Shown here: positions 25,969-37,066 of the stretch, in pieces
Position numbering within the stretch: the first letter of the stretch is position 1
Layout of the letters: every line of letters begins with the position of its first letter
NCBI RefSeq assembly: GCF_000764305.2
Contig: NW_025947338.1
Span: forward strand, 1-64,000
Reading direction: 5' to 3'
Length of the DNA: 64,000 nt
From: Hyalella azteca
Lineage: Eukaryota; Arthropoda; Malacostraca; Amphipoda; Hyalellidae
Translations under genes and position numbers: made by a program
Notes under the pieces: generated by a model
Database searches by the model: none
The model's input: the letters and a program-made list of their open reading frames with translations, nothing else
What the model was told of the DNA's origin: nothing

Positions 25969-27328
25969 AGTTTATATACTCTTTGCATAGATATACTCTT
26001 ACTACTGACTTACATATAAACTTTGCCTCACAGCAGTCAGACCGACTTTGATGGAAAGTCGTCCACTTACAAGCCCACCGCAGACCGAAGATAATGCGTC
26101 TATAGACCGGCACACTTCTATTTCCCGCAGCCCGTAGCTTATGCCCTGAAATGCCAACATAAAAACTAAACTGCCTTCCATAGCACAAAAACTTTATGTC
26201 GTAGAGTAAGTGTTTTATTCAACAAAGATATTGACATGCATGAAACATTGTAAGGTACTTTAATTAAGTTTAACATTTTTATGGATGTTTTTGATACTTA
26301 ATGTTGAAACAATATTGTTTGCATTACATTGATTTTGGCCATTGTCTTTTATCTAGTTGTTATCATTAGCAAATTGTGTTGCGCTGTATGCCGGTATAAT
26401 CGTTTGATTATACAATCAATTGACGTAAAAGAATAATAATAAGCTTCTGATTTTCAAATTGTGGAAAATTTTGTATTCAAACAAGAATTCTTATTAAAAT
26501 TTTACATCCGGAATCCAGAATCCTGAGGGAATATTGGTGTTATGATTCTCCTTGATAATATAACTTTTTGACAGCTCCGTGACCTGTAGATAAATTCCCA
26601 TGCCATTTTTGTAGAATGGATTACCAACTCATTCTGAAGCCCTCATAAGCAAGGTAGCATTATGAATTATTATTAAATTATTCAGTTTTGCAGATTCAGT
26701 TTGAAAATTTCAATTTTGAAGATTCATGATTCATCTCTTCAATTATACACTGTTTTGAAGAGATGAATAATGAATTCACTAATTAGACGAACTTGGTATA
26801 TCAATAAATAAAAGTAAATGAAATTAATTAAGTAATATATACTAATAAAATTTGGTTTTCCTAGTTATATTTTTTACACTAAATCATACCTAAAAGTCGA
26901 GATAATAGAGCATCTAACATTTTACTCGGAATCACGCTACAGTTATACATATATAAAGACCTACATAACGATCGAATTCTGTAACTGGTAGTAACGTCAT
27001 CTCGAGCATTACTGTTTTGTAGGCATATTCTTGACATAGTCCATCTCTTCGGGTATTTCCTTCAGAGCTAAAAACAACATTCCATCTCCAGAAGGCAGAA
27101 AGCTTCTTTACCTCCAAGCACTCAAGCAAGACAAGCCTGTCTACTGATACTCCAATGGATCTCAAATCTGTCCACCTTAAAAGCATAAAAAACGCACCAC
27201 TCAGGCCTTATCTTCTGAAGGCCGAGTGTGTACGATTAATACTCCAAAAAAAGTCTTGGGTATTATAATGAGCGAAAGGATTGCCTAAATTCCGTTTTCG
27301 TTGGTTTGGTTTTAATTTTTAATATAGC
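25969..27328. other. Non-coding interval
   Basis: No gene recognised. Minus-strand frames of 82 codons (25940-26188) and 84 codons (26932-27186) show no domain or splice framing. Confidence 0.5.
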
Positions 27329-28547
27329 AACTAGTGTTTTATGTTTATGCGTAAGTAGATCGTCCACGTGACTACAATTTGATGATGTGTGTTCATTCGA
27401 TAGCGGAGTTTATTCGAGATTAACTTGAACAAATACAATTTGTACAGATCAACTTAAGTTCTTCTGAGGTTGTGCGCTAAAATTTGCTGCGGAACAACTC
27501 AGATAAATTCTACACGAGAGATTTAAGGTTAATCTGGCATACGTGACAAACGTGTACACCATAGGAACGATATTTCAACGGAGCATTCTAGAGCTCCGAG
27601 ATACTTAAGACCTGTTCCTTGGAAGAGACTTAAATTCTATATTTTTTAACGGTAGCTTTGCCGATAAGTCAAGCGAAGCCCACATTAGCAGGTACGGCAA
27701 CCAGCTTATCGAACTATGAAGCATGGGCTTGGAATCTCCATTTGGGCTCGGATTATTCCGTTAGCAAACATGAGTAATATATATAAACACTTGGTGTAGA
27801 CTGCTAGCCTATCGAACTGTTGTTCAAGCGATTCTCTGCACTGCAGTTTACTTTGGTCTACGACTTAATACGACTTATCATGTTTTAGAAGGGCTGTACA
27901 AATTACCTCGCAAGAATGTGAGAAAACCAAATTCACTATAACTATTTCCTAGTCCCTGCTATAATGATATTGCTGCTGTAATTGCTGCAGGCGAGCATTA
28001 TTTTTTTTAATAGTAATTGGTCTCCTAACACACATGTGTTTTTAGCGCAGTTTCTCATTTACGGAAAAAATGCCGTTGTGCTCGTCATGTCCGTCTGTCT
28101 GTACGCCCGTCCGTCCGTCCGTGACTTCACGTTTTCGTCGACGAGAAAATGCGCTCTCTGTCACTCACTGCAGTGAGTACTGAGTTATATTTTTGTACTA
28201 TCGCTTGATTGAACGTCTTGGTCAAATATTCAATTTAAATAAATAGTCTACCAGAAATGAAAGCTAGAAGATTCAACTGATTTAATGTACGGTTTTTTAG
28301 TGGTTAAAAAAACATTATCAACTTGTTTATATTTATTTAGTGGGGTGTGCTTCAGTGTTTCTGCAGCTTGAAATAAAATTCGACCATGTAAAAAAATTTA
28401 TCCTTTAATACGATGTTGAATAATACTTAGCACAAATATATTTACAGTGATTTTAAACATGAATGGATGAAAACTAATTAGAATTTATGCTATATTTAAG
28501 GTGGTATTAAAAATTAATGGACGAAAATTATTAACTTATCGTCTTAT
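27329..28547. repeat. Duplicated block, version A of 31693-32715 plus 36762-37065
   Basis: Starting at AACTAGTGTTTTATG this block is closely similar to 31693 onwards (the same start immediately after an N), continuing to TTAGCACAAA near 28435. Its tail (28441-28547, AAAATTATTAACTTATCG) matches the end of the segment that terminates at the N at 37066. Relative to the other version it has about 100 extra bp at 27945-28042, and it lacks a roughly 4-kb insertion. This is best explained as two haplotypes of one locus. Confidence 0.85.
28043..28190 (+). mobile_element. Interspersed short element, copy 2 (MITE-like)
   Basis: From TAGCGCAGTTTCTCATTTAC through TCCGTCCGTCCGTGACTTC and TTTTCGTCGACGAGAAAATG to ACTCACTGCAGTGAGTACTG. 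The left inverted repeat carries a one-base change (GCAGTTTCTC for GCATTTTCTC). It is probably the allelic counterpart of the copy at 32313-32461, since the flanks match. Confidence 0.8.
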
Positions 28548-30133
28548 CTTTGAGTTAAATTTGATTTGTGTTTAATATAAATTTTACTCGTGTGGTAACT
28601 AAACTAAAAAAATGAGTGAGACTTGTACAAATAGCGATGCACTTAAATTATTGTTGAATATTATTGTGTCGTATTGAATATTGTGTCGTATTGAATGTTT
28701 GTATGCATTCCGTATGCTAGTTATTGTGATCATCATCAAGCAATACAACGTTCAATGTTCTCATCCTGCCAGGTTGTTTTATTCAATGGTCGTGATAATT
28801 TGGAAAACAATTAGTTAAATCTAAATTTCTCTAATCTTTCCACATTTTTATCATGTTAACCTAGTCGAATGGGAACAAAAAAAAAACAGGACACTTGTAC
28901 GGTTATCCACTTATCGAACCATTTTTAATTGATGAACCATGAAGTGGAATGAAAAACAGATGACGTTTGGCGCTATATAGGCTTTCTGGAATTTGCGGTT
29001 CTCTGGTTCAACAATGAAAGTTGTTGTAGAATTTTTATTCAAATCATATTAAATAATTCTCTGATCAAATATGCGTTCCTTGAACCTGCAAATTTCGTAT
29101 GGAATTTTGTTTAAGAAAATTTATCAATAATATTTCTCTTTTTTTGCATTTTCTCTCTCAGGCCGGCATAAGAAAACATATGTAGTAGAAGGTAATTTTT
29201 TAATTTCTTTAATTTAGGACGTCCTTGCATTTTGCGGATTTCTCTGTTAACAAATCAGCTTCTCCCGCATATCGTTAATTCTATGAAATACATGAGTTTC
29301 ATGCTCGTTATTCATAACTTTTGAATAATTTTTAGGCAGAAAAATTCAGATATACATGTATGGTGTGGATAATTTATTTTTTGTCAATTTCATACAGAAT
29401 AAGAAACTTCATATACATTTTTATGAAACTATTCACGGATAAAGTATTCGATGCATGCAAACAAACAAAGCTTCAAACAACTACGAAGTTTCAAGTCGCA
29501 GGATAAATATTATAAAATTTGTAGATTTTTCATTAATAAACATATAATATTTATTTGTAAGTCATTGGTGTTTTTGCTAGCAATCTAAGACACATAGTCA
29601 ACTAAAAATTGGTTCAGATAACCAAATCTTATTTTATCGTCTATTTTTAAAAATCAGCCGCGCAAAAAGATTCATTTAATATTATAACCACTTATATTTA
29701 CACATCTCTCAATAAAAACTATAGAGCCTAAGAGGACCTAAGCGCAGCTGCTGCTACCTAACACACTTTTGTTCCCAACCATTTCTCCTTTGAGCAATAA
29801 ATCACAGTTCTCTTCCCCTCTTCTAACCAGGAATGCGACTAATGAAAGCAACAGGAATTCGGTTCCCAAATAGGAGCGGAAGAGTGTGTCGGGAATGGGA
29901 ATCAGTGTTACCGGTAGGAACAAAGCGCCCTTTGGTCGAGGGCAGGTGCTGCTAGTGCAGGCGTTCCGGCATGTGGCAAGAGAACAATCAAGCTTCGTAG
30001 TCCTAATATTATGCCACCACATGCATGCATAATGTCACAAACGATGCCATACATTTATGAGTTCAAAGTCTAAATGTTAATCGGAGGAAGCGTCTACTAA
30101 AATCCGCGGTTCTGTCCCTAAATGACCATCTTA
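28548..30133. other. Non-coding interval
   Basis: No gene recognised. A GC-richer patch at 29740-29970 contains GGGAATGGGAATC and gives a 94-codon minus-strand frame without recognisable motifs. Similar GGGAATG-rich patches lie at 31150, 34285, 35610 and 38085. Confidence 0.5.
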
Positions 30134-31691
30134 GCTTAATCGCTGCATCAATAACAATCTATGATATTTGAATTTATTCATGGCGAGATATTTTTTGCAT
30201 ATATTACCAGCATCTGAATTGACAGGATTTCACACATATACTGAGACATTTTACAAATACTCAAAATATTGTCGTTTATTTCAAATTATATTTTTCTACA
30301 CATGAATTTTCATGAATAATTTTTATGATAATACTTTCTGGAAAAATTCTTACTACACAGAGAGACGCTTTTATTTTTAATGTACACACACGCAAAAACT
30401 ACCACCAATCATCAGGCGATTATTCTACAAATTCCGCTGGAAATTATTAAATCAAAATAATTGTTTTCAAAAACGCTTCAATTAAAGAATCTTTGCCGTT
30501 CCCATTGGCATTTAATTATTTATTTTCCATATCTTAAACATTTTGAATAGAAATAATATTAAATATAATTTTAGCAAGCACTTAGAACTATTCTGCCTTT
30601 CCTCGGAAAGATACTTTAATTTAAATAAATTTGGACAGAATCCACCGGTTCTTTTAGCTTGATATTTTTACGAATTCTGGTGAATTATCTTGGGTTGATG
30701 CGATGTAAAATCTAGTAAGCATTCATATTCTTTTAAAAGAGTTATACACAAATTGATAGTTTGATAAGCTTTTTACTTTGGACCCTCACTTCAGGTCTCC
30801 GCGACTCAGATGTTAAAATTTCTGCAGAAGTTAAAATTTCAGTAATACTTTATGTTATTATACAATAAGGCGTTGACATTAACCAGAGATATATATCAAT
30901 GACTGCAATAAGTTTTCTATGAAAATTTCGTCGTTATCAACGAAACTATTTACTTTATAATCCGCCTGAAATTTTGAGTATAGGTACTCAGATTTTGATT
31001 CCAATTTTGTACGAAATTTTGAGTATAGGTACTCAGATTTTGATTACAATTTTGTCTGAAATTTTGAGTATAGGTATAACTCATATATTTATTACAGAGC
31101 ACGGCAGCTGCACCCAGTAAGTTGGTTGTGCGGAGAACGCGCGTTCGGCCGGGAATGGGAATCTCCCCTCTGGGAATCTGGGAATGCTTGGGAGAAAATG
31201 AAGTAATTCTCCCACATTTGTTGGAGGGCAAATACCAGCGTGTGTTGTGGCACACCCGGACCAGACTACTATACAGCATAAAACATGTGTTGTTGTGTGA
31301 GCAATAACTCTGTTCACGCTTTCTGTATGAAGTTGTAATTAATAAAACCGGTAAGCTCAAGAAACTTGCATCTGACAATTACACTTACAACAATAAATTA
31401 AAATTCCAGGATGATGTTATTTGCTACATTTCTCTTATTCAGAAATAAAATTTTCGAACGGGAGGGGTGATATAATTTTATCCCGCCAAACATATTCAAA
31501 TACGTTTTTATTTTCCTATTGAGTACCTAAACCAAAGTTGGTAATTAATAATTATCGAATACATTGTTTTCGAGATAATTTTTGGCTCTCAATTTGCATT
31601 TTATAGTTATTCTCCATTGCAGGTCAAAAGACTATCAAAAATAATAAATAAATCTGAATTAGCTCATTCATTGATACAACCACAATAAAAT
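30134..31691. repeat. 1.56-kb duplicate, copy 1
   Basis: This segment matches 37067-38623 almost base for base, with only a handful of substitutions and one single-base indel seen by eye. It ends at an N (31692), and the other copy begins immediately after an N (37066). A 142-codon minus-strand frame (30950-31378) is present in both copies. It is partly built on a 45-bp tandem repeat (GAAATTTTGAGTATAGGTAC, 30967-31077) and has no recognisable domain, so I do not call it a gene. Confidence 0.95.
30967..31077. repeat. 45-bp tandem repeat, about 2.4 copies
   Basis: GAAATTTTGAGTATAGGTAC units repeat every 45 bp. 45 is a multiple of three, so the minus-strand frame crosses the array as a 15-residue peptide repeat (core STYTQNF). 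The same array is present at the equivalent place in 37067-38623. Confidence 0.85.
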
Positions 31692-31692
31692 N
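31692..31692. other. Single N: probable contig join
   Basis: An isolated N lies exactly where the 30134-31691 duplicate ends and where sequence homologous to 27329 begins. Coincidence with two homology breakpoints indicates a scaffold join and not an ambiguous base. Confidence 0.85.
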
Positions 31693-32312
31693 AACTAGTG
31701 TTTTATGTTTATATATATAAATAGATCGCCCACCTGACCGCAATTTGATAATGTGTGTTCATTCGATAGCGGAGTTTATTCGAGATTAACTTGAACAAAT
31801 ACAATTTGTACAGATCAACTTGAGTACTTCTCAAGTTGTGCGCTAAAATTTGCTGTGGAACAACGCAGAAAAATTCTACAGGAGAGATTTAAGGCTAATC
31901 TTACATACGTGACCAACGTGTACACCAAATCAACGATATTTCAACGGGCTATTCTAGAGCTCCGAGATACTTAAGACCTGTTCCTTGGAAGAGACTTAAA
32001 TTCTATATTTTTTAACGGTAGCTTTGCCGATAAGTCAAGCGAAGCCCACATTAGCAGGTACGGCAACCAGCTTATCGAACTATGAAGCATGGGCTTGGAA
32101 TCTCCATTTGGGCTCGGATTATTCCGTTAGCAAACATGAGTAATATATATATACACTCAGCGTAGACTGCTAACCTATCGAACTATTTATTGTTCAAGTG
32201 ATTCTCCGCACTGCAGTTTACTTCAGTCTACGACTTAATACGACTTATCGTGTTTTAGAAGGGCTGTACAAATTACCTCGCAAGAATGTGAGAAAACCAA
32301 ATTGATTATAAT

Positions 32313-32461
32313 TAGCGCATTTTCTCATTTACGGAAAAAATGCCCTTAATTGTGCTCGTCATGTCAGTCTGTCTGTTCGTCCGTCCGTCCGTCCGTGACT
32401 TCACGTTTTCGTCGACGAGAAAATGCGCTCTCTGTCACTCACTGCAGTGAGTACTGAGTTA
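32313..32461 (+). mobile_element. Interspersed short element, copy 3 (MITE-like)
   Basis: Intact ends: TAGCGCATTTTCTCATTTAC on the left, then the CCGTCCGTCCGTCCGTGACT core, then GACGAGAAAATGCGCTCTCT and the ACTCACTGCAGTGAGT palindrome. The flanking sequence matches that of copy 2, so these are likely alleles of one insertion. Confidence 0.8.
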
Positions 32462-34403
32462 CTTTTTGTACTATCGCTTGATTGAACGTCTTGGTCAAAT
32501 ATTCAATTTAAATAAATAGTCCACCAGAAATGAAAGTTAGAAGATTCAACTGATTTAATGTTACAGTTCTTCAATGGTTAAAAAAAATTATCAACTTGTT
32601 TCATACTTATATTTATTTACTGGGGTGTGCTTCAGTGTTTCTGCAGCTTGAAATAAAATTCGACCATGTAAAAAAATTTATCCTTTAATACGATGTTGAA
32701 TAATACTTAGCACAAAACCAAAAACCTTCAACCTTTTTTAATATAATAAATAATACTCTAGGTCAAGGTCAACACAGCAAAGAACGAAATTGTTCCTGTT
32801 TTCAAAAATAATTTGACCCACGCGCTTCATAGTCGTTTTTTGTTACCACCTCATGACGGATTAAAACAGTTGAATTACCTTTACCGTAAACAGACCATTT
32901 TTTATATTGCACTCAAGATCTCTAAAATGCGGTTTCTTCATAAAAAAGCCAGGATAACAATCCATCTTAGCTTTTTTTTGCATCTGCTGCCCACTAAACC
33001 TCGCTTCTTTATCCACTGATCTGAAGATCCTGAACGCTGAGCAAGGCCCCAGTTCCAGGTATACTGTTTTTGCAGTAATATCAATTTAAGAGTGTTTTGG
33101 TTTAGAATGTATAGATCGTTCCTATATATGTATATGGTAATATATATATTGTCCAAATAGATTGTTCAGAAAGGCTTTGAGACAATACCTGTGCGGCTAC
33201 TATAGCAGTTACCTGCTAGTGAATGCTACGCAAAATTATCGTATTATTCCTAAATTAGATTTCATCAGCTCACTAACGGATATGAATTATACTGCGGTAA
33301 AATAACCTGTGGGATTAAAAAAGCAATAAAGGGTACTCAAAAGTATAGCTGATGGATACAAAGTTTTTGTAAAGAGCGCTTGACCTTGGGAGGCCATCGG
33401 AACTTTTATTATTTCTTAAAAAAATTCTTACATACATCGAATGCATGCATGCTGACGCAAGTATTATTCTCTGAGGTAAAATAACGAGAAGTTAGGCTTT
33501 TCGGAAATTATTGCGAAATAACTGTATAAATAAATAACTTAATGTGCGTTACTGGAAATGAGTGTGTTTAAATAACTGCATGGTCTTAATATCAATCATT
33601 TACTTTAAACATTATCAGCGAACTGATCGCGGAGACGAAGCTGTATATGAAGAATTTGATTCAAAGAAAGGAATATTAGCGTAACGGCTTGAATGATCCA
33701 AAGCATCTGGATAACTAACAAAATCCTTGAATAAAAATCCGTGGATTTTTTCGAGATAAGAAAGAGAGATAAGAGAGATAGAACAAAGTTAACAAGTTCA
33801 TACGAAGAAAATTATTCTAATGATAAATAATTCAAATCATGAAAATTTAATCATAAATAATTATTCGTACTAATAATTTTTTCAAGTCCCCAAAAGAATC
33901 AATTAAAGTCGACCATTATAGTGACGATTGACAATCTGGAGTTCGCCTAAAACCCCTAAATGCACGGAAGAGAAGTAGGATGTAACTTGAGCTTGAAGAT
34001 ATCCAGCCCAAGAACTCGTGACTCATCTTACAGAAATAGCTTATAATAAAAAATGAATATACCTTGAGGACAAGAAGCTTCTGAGAGGAGCTTGTTACTT
34101 TTTTTTCCTCGAGGACCAAATAAAGGAAGAGATTTTTACAGTTACAATGATGAACATGCGCCGATAAAAAATGCTTGGAAACCTTTGATAAATGAAGGCA
34201 AGCATTTAATGAATGAAGTATCATTCAGCAGCTGACAGTATTATTCAATGATGAACAATGAGGCAAGGTGTTAGAGCCACACATTCGGGAATGGCATGCG
34301 AGGCATGTGGGAACCGGGTGCACAGGAATGGGAATGGGAATCGCGCTTGCAGCTGCTGCCCAAAGCATGGCTCTGTTCTGCCGTTTCTGTTGGCCACTTC
34401 CTC

Positions 34404-34573
34404 TTCTTTGAAGCACTTCCACTTCTCAATAACTTCTTCTTTCGAGAAATTTCTACTGTCATGACACATCCGTTTGTTGTTTTTGTTCTTCTTTGAAGCA
34501 CTTCCACTCCTCAATAACTTCTTCGTTCGAGAAATTTCTACAGTCATGTCACACACGTTTGTTGTTTTTGTAT
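34404..34573 (+). repeat. 85-bp tandem duplication
   Basis: TTCTTTGAAGCACTTCCACT starts at 34404 and again at 34489, with few differences. Each copy ends with CGTTTGTTGTTTTTGT. Several overlapping open frames here on both strands are consequences of this and of the adjacent GGGAATG-rich patch. Confidence 0.85.
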
Positions 34574-36252
34574 ATATATTATAGGAGCACCAATTTCTAA
34601 ACTCTTCTTCTGGAGAATTTTCATTCTAGTAACTCTTCTATCTTATTTGCACTCAAAATGAAGTCCTTGATTTCATGTATCTCTAGAAAAGTTTATTTGA
34701 TGATTTTATTTGACATCTAAATAAGGATCTAAATTATTTTTGATATAAATATTTTTATATGAATTTATATATATTTTTTATATATATAAATAAGTAAAAT
34801 ATTTTTATTTGATCTAAATTATTTTTGTAAATGTTTTCCTTAGTATCGTTGATTCCTAACTGATAAAATTATTCTTGTTGAAGGCCGTCGGCCCCTTAAA
34901 GTATACCAGCTAAAAATGTTAATTATCTTGTTCAGAAGTGAACATTACAAGCGTAAGGGGATTTTTCGTGAACTTTTTCCTAACAATCAATTATCAAATA
35001 AAGCTCCGAAAAAATTTTTCACAAAACAGTTTTGATTCCTGTTGAAAAATTCATAATTGCCATGAATTAGTGCGGGTTCAAATTAATTGAAAATATAAAA
35101 TGAAACTTGAACTGTTGAATATTTTCTTATAATAATTTTATTATTAAAACTCTGATTTATTAATTCAATGAAAGTCTTAGCCACAAATATAAGAATATAG
35201 TGGTGATAAAGTGACAAAATAATTTCTTAAGCGCTACATGCATTTCAAGAGCTATAAAACAATTCAGTTCTAGGGCAATGAAATGTCTCCAACTTCATTT
35301 GGGAATGATATTAATTCCAGTATAATTTACAAATCATCATCTAACCCTAGTTACATAAAGAAATAATAGTTAAATCAATACTATATCTTGAACAACAAAT
35401 CTCAAAAGATCTTTAGATTTATTTTTTTTTATTTCGACAATTTTGTTTCACGAAATTCTGCAAATTTTTTCTTGTGTTTACTACAACAAATGTCAAAGAT
35501 CTGCACCGCAATAAATTTGCCAAACTTCTTTGTTTCAAAGTCAAACCAAAACAATGAAATTCCAATACACTTTTGACTGCAAATTTTCCGCTTGAGAGGA
35601 AGTGGAGCGGCGGCTGGGAATCGGGAATGCGGTACCAGGAATGGGACCAGGAATGCGGTGTAACAGCTGAGCAGGTGCTGTGCGAGCAGCAGCTGTTACC
35701 GTTATGCCTTGCTGTGAGGTATGACGTGTAAAATATTTTATATAACTCATTGATCAGAGTTCAAAAGAGAATTATGTATATGATTAATGAAAAACCCTGC
35801 ACTTTGTAAATAAAAATAATTTACAAAACGTGTGACATCTACTAAATTTGTTTTCCGGTTTTCAGCAATGAATTTTACATTGAAAGGCTGCATGGACTTG
35901 TAAATAAATATTATTTACAAACGTTTGACATCAACAGCTACTAAATTTGTCTTCCGGATTTTCAGCAATAAATTTCAAATTGAAAGGCTGACAAACAGCT
36001 GCCTTTTACCTAGCTGACAGCTGGTTAGTTATCAATTTTATACGAATCCGGTAATTTTTAATCTACAATGAAAAAGTCGTCCTTCAACCTCTTCCAAAAA
36101 ATTTTCCGTTAATCCGCCATTCAACAGAGCTATTTAAAAATTCTATTTAGATTTCATGTATTAAAATAAAAATTCGTCGTGGTGCACAATAATTTGGTTT
36201 CACAGTCAAATTATTCATATTTTGGAGTATTTTGGAAGTATACCTAAAAAAA

Positions 36253-36429
36253 TAACTCAGTACTCACTGCAGTGAGTGACAGAGAGCGCATTTTCTCGTC
36301 GACATAAACGTGGTCACGGACGGACAGACAGACGGACAGACGGACGGACAGACAGACGGAAAGACGGACGCGGACGAACATGACGAGCACAATAGCGCCT
36401 TTTTTTCCATAAATGAGAAAATGCGCTAA
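36253..36429 (-). mobile_element. Interspersed short element, copy 4 (MITE-like)
   Basis: Minus-strand copy with an expanded GGACAGACGGACAGACGGA core (36316-36380). Both ends are recognisable: the ACTCACTGCAGTGAGT palindrome at 36261 and GAGAAAATGCGCT at 36415-36427. The frame reading SVRLSVRPSV-type repeats across it is a simple-repeat translation. Confidence 0.8.
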
Positions 36430-36539
36430 AAAAAAGTCCCTCGCAACATTCTTGGCAATAAATCGAAAGTAATTCCCACAAAATACTGTTGGTACCGACA
36501 CAGTTCAAGAGTGGAATTAAAGTTAATATACTTAGTGAA

Positions 36540-36735
36540 GGAATCCCATAGGGAACCACTGGGCCCGTGTGGCGGTTGGCCGAGATGCCATTGTGCCATT
36601 TGCCGCGTCCGCGCGGGCCTCGTGGCGCGCAGGGACACGGGAGGCATCGCCACGTGGGCGCCACGCGATGCCGCGCGGGCCGTTGCTTCCGGTGCCGGGC
36701 ACGCCGATGGCCCGCGCTGGGCGCTTGCCTGTCAC
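36540..36735. other. High-GC segment of unknown origin
   Basis: About 200 bp of conspicuously GC-rich sequence (for example GCGCGGGCCTCGTGGCGCGC) in an otherwise AT-rich region, at the right edge of the 4-kb insertion. Scarcity of stops makes most frames open. It contains an 8-bp inverted repeat, GGCATCGC (36643-36650) with GCGATGCC (36665-36672). TTGGCCGAGATG resembles a Pol III A box, but no B box is seen. Origin could be a SINE-like head, foreign DNA or assembly chimera. Confidence 0.6.
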
Positions 36736-36761
36736 AATATATGCTATAGTTATAATTATAT

Positions 36762-37065
36762 TAAAAATGAATGGATGAAAATTAATTAGAATCTATGCTA
36801 TATTTACAGTGATTTTAAAAATGAATGGATGAAAATTAATTAGAATCTATGCTATATTTCCAGTGATTTCAAAAACTAGTGAATTAAAATTTATTAAAAT
36901 CCATGCAATATTTACAGTGATTTTAAAAATTAATAGATGAAAATTAATTAGAATCCATGTTATATTTACAGTGATTTTAAACATGAATGGATGAAAATTA
37001 ATTAGAATTTATGCTATATTTAAGGTGGTATTAAAAATTAATGGACGAAAATTATTAACTTATCG
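36762..37065 (+). repeat. 54-bp tandem array, about 5.5 copies
   Basis: GAATGGATGAAAATTAATTA units with TTTACAGTGATTTTAAAAAT repeat every 54 bp. The corresponding place at 28441-28547 has only about two copies, so the array differs in length between the two versions. Confidence 0.85.
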
Positions 37066-37066
37066 N
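37066..37066. other. Single N: probable contig join
   Basis: An isolated N lies exactly between the end of sequence homologous to 28547 and the start of the second 1.56-kb duplicate. Confidence 0.85.

Larger units (their letters stand above)
32716..36737. mobile_element. About 4-kb insertion relative to version A
   Basis: Compared with the version at 28431, sequence diverges after TTAGCACAA (to 32715) and homology resumes only beyond CACAATATATG (36733). CACAA at both edges could be a 5-bp target-site duplication. No open frame exceeds 116 codons and no transposase or reverse transcriptase motif is recognised. The insertion contains other elements: an 85-bp tandem repeat, a reversed copy of the short interspersed element and a high-GC segment. 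It may be composite. Confidence 0.55.
31693..37065. other. Probable alternative-haplotype contig
   Basis: The segment is bounded by N on both sides. Its left end matches 27329 onwards and its right end matches the sequence ending at 28547, so it appears to be a second version of the 27.3-28.5 kb region carrying a roughly 4-kb insertion. It is not expected to lie between the two 1.56-kb duplicates in a single chromosome. No gene is recognised within it. Confidence 0.75.

Noticed and set aside
30950..31378. 142-codon minus-strand ORF, duplicated intact at 37882-38310
   Set aside because: The two copies are nearly identical because the DNA is duplicated (probably alleles), so conservation is not evidence of selection. 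Part of the frame is a 45-bp tandem repeat and no domain is recognisable.
36314..36664. 116-codon and other overlapping ORFs near 36.4-36.7 kb
   Set aside because: All frames are open because of GC richness and the GGACAGAC simple repeat; no coding signature separates one frame from the others.
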